Translations under genes and position numbers: made by a program
In this document: in pieces, positions 1-5,516 of the stretch
How positions within the stretch are numbered: the first letter of the stretch is position 1
Layout: each line of letters begins with the position of its first letter
The notes under the pieces: generated by a model
Seen by the model: the letters and a program-made list of their open reading frames with translations, nothing else
Database searches by the model: none
What the model was told of the DNA's origin: nothing
Origin: Anaerolineae bacterium
GTDB taxonomy: Bacteria; Chloroflexota; Anaerolineae; B4-G1
Direction of reading: 5' to 3'
Assembly: GCA_030612585.1 (NCBI GenBank)
Contig: JAUWNP010000192.1
Location: forward strand, 1-8,695
Length of the DNA stretch: 8,695 nt

Positions 1-1
1 C

Positions 2-904
2 GACGGCGCGGCGCTGCGGCGCCACCCGCAGGATGCCCCGGCCGACAACCCCCGCGGCTTGGCCTACACCGGCCTGGGGGAGTACGAGCGGGCATTCGCG
101 GATCACAACGAGGCTTTGCGGCTCAACCCGCAGGATGCCGCGGCCTACACCACCCGAGGCTTGGCCTACACCGGCCTGGGGGAGTACGAGCGGGCGATCG
201 CGGACTACGACGAGGCGCTGCTGCTCAACCCAGAGTATGCCGAAGCCTACTACAACAGGGGCGTTGCCTATGATGACCTGGGGGAGCACGAGCGGGCGAT
301 CATGGACTATGACCAGGCGCTGCGGCTCAACCCGCAGTATGCCGAGGCATATTGCAACCGGGGCTTGACCTATGCCCGCCTGGGGGAGTACGAGCGGGCG
401 ATCGTGGACTACGACGAGGCGCTGAGGCTCAACCCGCAGCTAGCCGTGGCCTACTACAACCGAGGCTTGGCCTACACCGGCCTGGGGGAATACGAGCGGG
501 CGATCGCGGACTACGACGAGGCACTGCGGCTCAACCCGCAGTATGCCAAGGCCTATACTGGCCGGGGCGCGGCCTACGACAGCCTGGGAGAGCACGAGCG
601 GGCGATCGCAGACTACGACGAGGCGCTACAACTGGACCCGCAGGATGCCAGGATCTGTAGCAACCGAGGCGCGGCCTACTACCGCCTGGGGGAGCACGAG
701 CGGGCGATCGCGGACTTCACAGACGCGCTGCGGCTCAACCCGCAGTTTGCCGCGGCCTATGTCAACCGGGGCCTGGCCTATGCCGCCATAGGGCAACGGG
801 AGCAAGCGATTGCCGATTTCCGCCGGGTTCTGGACTTATCCGCCGATCCCGCCCTGCGCCAACTCGCGGAGGAGCAACTGCGGCAACTGGGGGTGGAGCC
901 GTAG
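2..904 (+). CDS. TPR-repeat protein, 5' end outside the window
   Basis: The reading frame is open from base 2 with no stop, and its first residues already fit a TPR repeat, so the true start lies upstream; the TTG at 59 is only an internal in-frame codon. Seven consecutive 34-residue units (102 bp each) begin at 59, 161, 263, 365, 467, 569 and 671, followed by an eighth repeat from 773 that leads into a C-terminal capping helix ending in QLGVEP. Units follow the TPR pattern (GLAYTGLGEYERAIADYDEA, then LNPQ and AYxNRG). TPR arrays are protein-protein interaction scaffolds, so a catalytic role is not expected from this part. No membrane segment is seen. The gene ends 27 bases before the histidine kinase gene and may be co-transcribed with it. 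The unseen N-terminus could carry another domain. Confidence 0.93.
   Translation, partial: DGAALRRHPQDAPADNPRGLAYTGLGEYERAFADHNEALRLNPQDAAAYTTRGLAYTGLGEYERAIADYDEALLLNPEYAEAYYNRGVAYDDLGEHERAIMDYDQALRLNPQYAEAYCNRGLTYARLGEYERAIVDYDEALRLNPQLAVAYYNRGLAYTGLGEYERAIADYDEALRLNPQYAKAYTGRGAAYDSLGEHERAIADYDEALQLDPQDARICSNRGAAYYRLGEHERAIADFTDALRLNPQFAAAYVNRGLAYAAIGQREQAIADFRRVLDLSADPALRQLAEEQLRQLGVEP
59..874 (+). repeat. 102-bp tandem repeat array encoding TPR units
   Basis: Eight 102-bp periods start at 59 and follow each other without gaps. The stretch coding for GEYERAIADYDEAL is nearly identical at nucleotide level between units, and most units carry a GCGATCG block at the same phase. Identity beyond the protein level suggests recent duplication or gene conversion. 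The periodicity also keeps other reading frames open here, and those are not genes. The 3' edge is approximate because the last unit diverges. Confidence 0.9.
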
Positions 905-931
905 GGAGGCGGTTCTCCGTTATGATGACCA

Positions 932-2101
932 ATGACAAAACCACCTGAGATCGAACGGCCCGAATGTGCCTTGCGCATGATGCGCATCGCCAGTTCCATC
1001 GCCGCCCAACTTGACCTGGACCCTCTGCTCCAGGAGATCGTGGACACGGCGGCGGAACTCGGCGGGGCGGAGTTCGGCGGCATACTCGTACTCGACGAGC
1101 AAGATCCGACCCGCTACGAAGTCCTGCGCATCCACGGCTGGCCCACCCCGTGCGGCCTCGCCCAGCCCCAGGGACGCGGCATCCTGGGCCTGCCGCACAA
1201 GAAGGGCCGTTCACTGCGCCTGGCGCAGATTGACCAGCACCCGGACAGCGTGGGGCTTCCCGCAGGGCACCCGCCGATTGGCCCCTTTCTGGGCGTGCCC
1301 CTGCGCTTCCGTGACCGCGTGCTGGGCAGCCTGTTCCTGGGACAGCGGCTGGGACACCCGCCTTTCACCCCGGAAGACGAGGCGCTGCTGACCGGCCTGG
1401 CCGACCTGGCCACCGTGGCTATCGAGAACGCCCGTCTCTACGCCAAGGCGGAGGAGGTGGCCCGTCTGCAAGAGCGGGAGCGACTGGCCTGCGATCTGCA
1501 CGACACGGTGGCACAACTCTTTTATAGCATCGGCCTTGAGGCAGAGCGTGGGTTGGAGACCTTGAGCGCTGGCCGCGCACCGCTCCCCCACCTGGAGGCC
1601 GTTCATTGCATAGCGGCCCAGGGGAGCATGGAAGTGCGTAGCGCCATCTTCGCGCTCGCGCGTAGCACTGAGCGAGAGCCTCTCCCCTATGTGCTGCAGA
1701 CGCTGGCGCAGGAATTCGAGGAGACCACGGCCATCGAAACTTGCCTGGTACTCCCTCCCCAACTGGCGCTCCAGGATACCCAACTGCGCCGCGTCGTGGT
1801 GCGTATTGTACAGGAGGCGCTGGCCAACGTGTGCAAGCACGCCCAGGCGACGATGGTGCTGATCAGCCTTTCTGCCAGCAGCGACGCCTTGACCGTGACG
1901 GTGCAGGACAACGGCGTCGGGATCCCTTCATCGCGCCTGCCAGACGCGATGCAGGGCGATGGCTATCACGCCGGCATCTTCACCCTGCGCACGATGGTAG
2001 AGCGAGCCGGCGGGAGGCTGAGCCTGACGAACGGGGAGGAGGGAGGGCTGATACTCAAGGCCCAATTGCCGCTGCTACAGGACGAAGCGGGGGACGAATG
2101 A
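932..2101 (+). CDS. GAF-domain sensor histidine kinase, NarX/HisKA_3 type, cytosolic
   Basis: This 389-residue protein would autophosphorylate on a histidine in response to a signal sensed by its GAF domain and pass the phosphate to the regulator encoded next. A GAF domain spans roughly residues 20-170. A linker with LQERERLACDLHDTVAQLFY carries the HisKA_3 H-box, with His190 as phosphoacceptor. The HATPase_c domain (about 285-383) shows an N-box with Asn299 (ALANVCKHA), a G1 box DNGVGI at 326-331 and a G2-like AGIFTLRTMVERAGG. There is no transmembrane segment or signal peptide, so the sensor is probably soluble. The GAF ligand cannot be told from sequence. The start at 932 is not certain: GGAGG at 905-909 is rather far away, and in-frame ATGs at 977 and 980 would trim 15-16 residues. 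The stop overlaps the next start (ATGA), indicating translational coupling. Confidence 0.93.
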   Translation: MTKPPEIERPECALRMMRIASSIAAQLDLDPLLQEIVDTAAELGGAEFGGILVLDEQDPTRYEVLRIHGWPTPCGLAQPQGRGILGLPHKKGRSLRLAQIDQHPDSVGLPAGHPPIGPFLGVPLRFRDRVLGSLFLGQRLGHPPFTPEDEALLTGLADLATVAIENARLYAKAEEVARLQERERLACDLHDTVAQLFYSIGLEAERGLETLSAGRAPLPHLEAVHCIAAQGSMEVRSAIFALARSTEREPLPYVLQTLAQEFEETTAIETCLVLPPQLALQDTQLRRVVVRIVQEALANVCKHAQATMVLISLSASSDALTVTVQDNGVGIPSSRLPDAMQGDGYHAGIFTLRTMVERAGGRLSLTNGEEGGLILKAQLPLLQDEAGDE

Positions 2102-2727
2102 TCCGCATAGTGATTATTGACGACCACGAGATCGTGCGACGGGGCATCTCGGCTATTCTGCAAGGCGACCACGAGTTCCAGGTCGTCGGAGAGGCCGCGG
2201 ACGGCAAAGAGGCGCTGCGTATTGTCCGGGAGACCCAGCCCGACGTGGCGCTGGTGGACGTGCGCCTCCCCGAAATCAGCGGCATCGAACTTTGCTACCG
2301 CATCCAGAGCGAGGCACCGCAGACGCAGGTGCTGATCCTGACCAGTTACCTCGACGGCAACGTCGTGCGAGAGTGCATCCGCGCCGGAGCGAAGGGGTAC
2401 GTGTTGAAGGATGTGGTCAGCACCAACCTACGGCGTAGCATCCGCGAACTGATGCGGGGAGAGTCGCCGATGGACCCGCGCGCCGCCCGCATGATGATCC
2501 ATTGGCTACGGGATGGCCCAGAGGCAGATACTCCCGACCACTTCACGCTGCGCGAGATTGAGATTCTGCGCCTGATCGCCGAGGGACTCACCAACCGCGA
2601 GATTGGAGAGCGGGTCTGCCTGAGTGAGAACACCGTCAAGACATACATCCAGGGCCTCTACCAGAAACTGGACGCCCACAATCGCATCGAGGCCGTGATG
2701 CGGGCGACGAAGTGGGGACTGTTGTAA
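2098..2727 (+). CDS. NarL/LuxR-family response regulator
   Basis: This is a 209-residue two-domain regulator and the expected phosphorylation partner of the kinase encoded just upstream, whose stop it overlaps by ATGA. The receiver domain (about 2-120) has the acidic pair Asp8-Asp9, phosphoacceptor Asp54 in ALVDVRLPE, Thr82 and Lys104 in KGYVLKD, so all catalytic residues are present. The LuxR-type helix-turn-helix (about 150-206) reads LREIEILRLIAEGLTNREIG, then SENTVKTYIQGLYQKL, the usual DNA-recognition layout. I chose the ATG at 2098 because MIRIVIIDDHEIVRRG is the canonical beginning of a receiver domain; the frame is open upstream but there it lies inside the kinase gene. Its targets are unknown. 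The CODH operon 385 bases downstream is a candidate by proximity only. Confidence 0.95.
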   Translation: MIRIVIIDDHEIVRRGISAILQGDHEFQVVGEAADGKEALRIVRETQPDVALVDVRLPEISGIELCYRIQSEAPQTQVLILTSYLDGNVVRECIRAGAKGYVLKDVVSTNLRRSIRELMRGESPMDPRAARMMIHWLRDGPEADTPDHFTLREIEILRLIAEGLTNREIGERVCLSENTVKTYIQGLYQKLDAHNRIEAVMRATKWGLL

Positions 2728-2736
2728 TCTGAACTT

Positions 2737-2779
2737 CACCCGTTCGGGGGGATAAATACCTTCCGAACGGGTGTTGTTT
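2737..2779 (+). terminator. Intrinsic terminator after the two-component operon
   Basis: A perfect 11-bp inverted repeat, CACCCGTTCGG (2737-2747) and CCGAACGGGTG (2763-2773), flanks a 15-base loop and starts 9 bases after the regulator stop codon. The following TTGTTTGTT is T-rich but interrupted by G, so termination may be partial. Confidence 0.75.
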
Positions 2780-2802
2780 GTTGGAGATATGTGTGTTATC
2801 CT
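2774..2802 (+). promoter_or_regulatory. Weak candidate promoter ahead of the structured RNA
   Basis: TTGTTT (2774-2779) and TATCCT (2797-2802) are 17 bases apart and resemble sigma70 -35 and -10 boxes (3/6 and 4/6 matches). A start near 2809 would fall close to the structured RNA and give cooS a leader of about 300 nt. The match is weak and overlaps the T-rich terminator tail. No better promoter was found between here and cooS. Confidence 0.22.
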
Positions 2803-2947
2803 GAAGAGGCCATCGGAGATGTACTCCGACGGCACGCGTAATGCCGTATCCTACCAAGTCCGACCGGGGGATGAAGCCCCTCGAAGGTTATGAAAGCCTG
2901 TCAACCTGCCGGACGTTCCTCAAACACAGGTCGCATCCCGGCTCTTC
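2803..2947 (+). ncRNA. Candidate multi-helix structured RNA (HEARO/omega-RNA-like or cooS leader)
   Basis: The stretch can fold as one closed domain. GAAGAG (2803-2808) pairs with CTCTTC (2942-2947) as an outer helix. Inside are hairpin A (TCGGAG 2813-2818 with CTCCGA 2824-2829) and hairpin B (CGGCA 2830-2834 with TGCCG 2842-2846). A three-way junction is closed by GTCCG (2858-2862) with CGGAC (2910-2914); its arms are GGGG/CCCC (2867-2870, 2877-2880, extendable by a G-U pair) and AGGTT/AACCT (2885-2889, 2903-2907). The loop of the last arm holds GCCTGT (2896-2901), which can pair with ACAGGT (2926-2931) as a pseudoknot. I found these pairings by eye and computed no folding energy. Size, several helices plus a pseudoknot, and a position just before an ATG (2953) resemble the HEARO/omega-RNA of IscB-family elements, but I cannot confirm membership. 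The alternative is a 5' leader or riboswitch of cooS. No IscB or TnpB gene is in the window. Confidence 0.5.
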
Positions 2948-2989
2948 TTGCCATGGATGCCCCCCTGGTCTTCCCCTGCCGTCCTCATT

Positions 2990-3031
2990 TTTCACGTTTG
3001 ACGTTTCACGTTTTACGCATCACGTCTCACA
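2990..3031 (+). repeat. Heptanucleotide repeat run, consensus TTTCACG
   Basis: Six consecutive 7-bp units: TTTCACG, TTTGACG, TTTCACG, TTTTACG, CATCACG, TCTCACA. It lies in the non-coding region between the structured RNA and the cooS ribosome binding site. No convincing -10 box sits at the right distance from its TTGACG unit, so it is not called a promoter. It differs in sequence, but not in period or T-richness, from the repeat at 6872-6913. Confidence 0.8.
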
Positions 3032-3097
3032 TTCGGTGGAGACTGGCTTCCAGGCCGTCCCCCGTCTTTTTGAGGCCTCGACAATTCATACATAAAA

Positions 3098-3103
3098 AGG
3101 AGG
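3098..3103 (+). promoter_or_regulatory. cooS ribosome binding site
   Basis: A full AGGAGG preceded by an A-rich stretch, 9 bases before the ATG at 3113. It fixes the cooS start and suggests efficient translation. Confidence 0.85.
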
Positions 3104-3112
3104 AAATTCCCC

Positions 3113-5002
3113 ATGGCTGCAGAAGTATACAGTGAGAAGATTCTGAGCAGGAGTATTGACCCTGCTACCCACGAGATGCTGGCCCGGGCCGAGGAATTGG
3201 GCCTTGAGACGGCCTGGGACCGGTACGAGGCCCAACTACCCCAGTGTGGCTTTGGCGAACTGGGCGTCTGCTGTCGCAACTGTACCATGGGCCCCTGCCG
3301 CATCAGTCCGTTTGAGGAGGAGGGACCCAAACTGGGTGTCTGCGGGGCCACGGCCGACATCATCGTCGCCCGCAACCTGATCCGCATGATCGCGGCCGGC
3401 GCAGCCGCCCACTCCGACCACGGGCGGGACATCGCTCACACGCTGCTTTTGACCGCCGAGGGCAAGGGCGGCGGCTACGAGATCAAGGACGAGGCCAAAC
3501 TCAACGCACTGGCGGCGGAGTACGGCATCGAGACGGAAGGCCGGAGCAAGGAAGATGTCGCCCTGGACCTGGCCCACGCCGTCTACGCTGAGTTCGGCAA
3601 GCAGGAAGGCCCCATCCAGTTCACCCGCCGTGCACCGGAGAAGCGCGTCGCTCTGTGGCAGAAACTGGGCGTTGACCCGCGCGGCATTGACCGCGAGATT
3701 GTGGAGATCATGCACCGCACCCACATCGGCGTGGACAACGACCCCGTCAACCTGATCCTGCAGGGAATCAGGGCATCCATCTCCGATGGCTGGGGCGGCT
3801 CGATGATCGCCACCGAACTCTGCGATGTCCTGTTTGGCACGCCCACCCCCATCCGCTCACAGGCCAACCTGGGCGTGCTCAAGGCCGATGAAGTGAACAT
3901 CGTCGCTCACGGCCACGAGCCGACACTTTCGGAGATGATCGTCGCTGCCGCGATGGACCCCGAAATGGTCGCTCTGGCCAAGAAGTACGGAGCCGAGGGC
4001 ATCAACGTGGTCGGCATGTGCTGCACCGGCAACGAGGTGCTTATGCGCCACGGCATCCCCGTTGCCGGCAACTTTTTGCAACAGGAGTTGGCTGTCATCA
4101 CCGGCGCGGTCGAGGCGATCATCGTGGACGTGCAGTGCATCATGCCCGCGCTGGGCGCGTTGACCGGCTGCTTCCACACCAAGTTCATCTCCACCTCGCC
4201 CAAGGCCAAATTCCCCGGCGCAACCCACATCGAGTTCCACGAGGAACATGCCTCCGAAATCGCCAAAGAGATCGTGCGCGCGGCCGTAGAGAACTATCGC
4301 TTCCGCAAGCCCGACATGGTACACATCCCTGACGAAAAGATGGAGTGTATGGTCGGCTTCAGCGTGGAGGCTATCGTGGCCGCGCTGGGCGGCACGCTCG
4401 ATCCGCTGCTGGACGCCATCAAGGGCGGCGCGATCAAGGGTCTCGCTGGCGTGGTCGGCTGCAACAGCGTCAAGATTCAGCACGACTACGGCCACGTCAG
4501 GCTGCTCGAAGAACTGATCAAGAACGACGTGTTGGTGGTGACGACGGGCTGCAACGCCATCGCCGCGGCCAAGGCCGGGCTGCTGTTGCCGGAGGCGGCC
4601 GAGCAGGCCGGCGAGGGGCTCAAGGGGGTCTGTCAGGCGCTGGGCATCCCGCCGGTGCTGCACATGGGCTCCTGCGTGGACAACAGCCGCATCCTGGTCG
4701 CCCTCGCAGCCGTCGCCAACGCGCTGGGCGTGGACATCAGCGACCTGCCGGTGGCCGGCGCGGCCCCGGAGTGGATGAGCGAGAAGGCAGTGAGCATCGG
4801 CACCTACTTCATCTCCTCAGGCGTCTTCACCGTGCTGGGCACCGTGCCCCCGGTGTTGGGCAGCCCGGTCGTGACCGAGTTACTCCCCCAGGGCGCGAAC
4901 GACGTCGTCGGCGCGGCCTTTGCCGTCGAGCCGGATCCGTTCAAGGCCGCGCAACTGATAATTGACCACATCGCTGCCAAGCGCCAGGCTTTGGGCATCT
5001 AG
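3113..5002 (+). CDS. cooS: Ni-Fe carbon monoxide dehydrogenase catalytic subunit CooS
   Basis: This 629-residue protein catalyses reversible CO + H2O = CO2 + 2 H+ + 2 e- at a Ni-4Fe-4S C-cluster, as an anaerobic cytoplasmic or membrane-associated homodimer. Its length matches monofunctional CODHs of the Carboxydothermus CODH-II type (about 636). The residues needed are visible. Cys45 and Cys53 (spacing CX7C, as in the [4Fe-4S] D-cluster type) bridge the dimer. Cys54, Cys57, Cys62 and Cys77 bind the B-cluster. His268 (in HGHEP; His266 is the alternative), Cys304, Cys342, Cys450, Cys480 and Cys521 bind the C-cluster. His100, Asp225 and Lys558 fit the proton-transfer and active-site residues His93, Asp219 and Lys563 of CODH-II. 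Residue matching rests on motif context and recalled family numbering. The start follows AGGAGG at 3098-3103 by 9 bases. cooF follows after 13 bases. No nickel chaperone gene cooC is in the window. Confidence 0.97.
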   Translation: MAAEVYSEKILSRSIDPATHEMLARAEELGLETAWDRYEAQLPQCGFGELGVCCRNCTMGPCRISPFEEEGPKLGVCGATADIIVARNLIRMIAAGAAAHSDHGRDIAHTLLLTAEGKGGGYEIKDEAKLNALAAEYGIETEGRSKEDVALDLAHAVYAEFGKQEGPIQFTRRAPEKRVALWQKLGVDPRGIDREIVEIMHRTHIGVDNDPVNLILQGIRASISDGWGGSMIATELCDVLFGTPTPIRSQANLGVLKADEVNIVAHGHEPTLSEMIVAAAMDPEMVALAKKYGAEGINVVGMCCTGNEVLMRHGIPVAGNFLQQELAVITGAVEAIIVDVQCIMPALGALTGCFHTKFISTSPKAKFPGATHIEFHEEHASEIAKEIVRAAVENYRFRKPDMVHIPDEKMECMVGFSVEAIVAALGGTLDPLLDAIKGGAIKGLAGVVGCNSVKIQHDYGHVRLLEELIKNDVLVVTTGCNAIAAAKAGLLLPEAAEQAGEGLKGVCQALGIPPVLHMGSCVDNSRILVALAAVANALGVDISDLPVAGAAPEWMSEKAVSIGTYFISSGVFTVLGTVPPVLGSPVVTELLPQGANDVVGAAFAVEPDPFKAAQLIIDHIAAKRQALGI

Positions 5003-5015
5003 GGAGGTAATCACA

Positions 5016-5513
5016 ATGAAAGAGATATTCGTGCGCCTGGACCGTTGCCTGGGCTGCCACACCTGCGAGATCGCCTGCGCCGTGGAGCACTCGCAGAGCA
5101 AGACCCTGTTCGGCGCGATATTTGAGCATCCCACCCCCAAGCGGCGGCTGTTCGTGGAATGGGTGGCCCCGGAGCACAAGCTCCCGATCCTGTGCCGCCA
5201 CTGTGAGGACGCGCCCTGCATGCACGCCTGCATCGGCGGCGCTATCAGCCGCACACCAGAGGGGGTCATCATCACCGACGAGGACAAGTGTATCGGCTGC
5301 TGGACGTGCGTGATGGTGTGTCCCTATGGTGTCATCGGCCGGCACCTGGAGAGACACACGGCCTATCGCTGCGACCGCTGCCCGGACCAGGACGAGCCGG
5401 CCTGCGTGAGCGCGTGTCCCACCAAGGCCTTGGTCTATCGCACCGTGGTCGAATTCTCGGCCGACGTGCGCCAGGTGGCTGCGGCGGAGATGTTGGCCGG
5501 AGAAGGGGGGTAA
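5016..5513 (+). CDS. cooF: CooF-type four-cluster ferredoxin, CODH electron-transfer subunit
   Basis: This 165-residue iron-sulfur protein accepts electrons from CooS and hands them to a partner redox enzyme. Sixteen cysteines fall in four groups typical of the CooF/HycB/DmsB-like family: Cys11, 14, 17, 21 (CLGCHTCEIAC); Cys60, 63, 68, 72 (CRHCEDAPCMHAC); Cys92, 95, 98, 102 (CIGCWTCVMVC); Cys119, 122, 130, 134 (CDRCPDQDEPACVSAC). This predicts four [4Fe-4S] clusters. No membrane segment or Tat signal is seen, consistent with a cytoplasmic location. The ATG at 5016 follows AGGGAGGT (5001-5008), which overlaps the cooS stop region; the frame is open a little further upstream but lies inside cooS. 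The stop is 3 bases before the next gene. A general DmsB-like electron carrier is the only alternative, and the position after cooS makes CooF much the best reading. Confidence 0.94.
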   Translation: MKEIFVRLDRCLGCHTCEIACAVEHSQSKTLFGAIFEHPTPKRRLFVEWVAPEHKLPILCRHCEDAPCMHACIGGAISRTPEGVIITDEDKCIGCWTCVMVCPYGVIGRHLERHTAYRCDRCPDQDEPACVSACPTKALVYRTVVEFSADVRQVAAAEMLAGEGG

Positions 5514-5516
5514 TCC

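Noticed and set aside
33..791. Long overlapping frames on the + strand in the TPR region (33-368, 352-660, 543-791)
   Set aside because: They stay open because the underlying 102-bp repeat is GC-rich and periodic. Their translations are low-complexity and the TPR frame explains the DNA.
1741..2097. Upstream extension of the response regulator frame
   Set aside because: It lies inside the kinase gene in another frame and its translation is not receiver-like. The canonical receiver start is at 2098.
2858..2914. Cobalamin riboswitch, suggested by AACCTGCC near the end of the three-way junction
   Set aside because: The conserved B12-box and the other core segments of that riboswitch are absent.
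2990..3031. CRISPR array or CooA/CRP-type operator in the heptamer region
   Set aside because: The units are contiguous 7-mers without spacers, and no TGTCA-N6-CGACA or TGTGA-N6-TCACA palindrome is present.
2841..3095. 84-codon + strand frame over the region before cooS
   Set aside because: There is no ribosome binding site, it crosses the hairpins and the heptamer repeat, and the composition is not protein-like.
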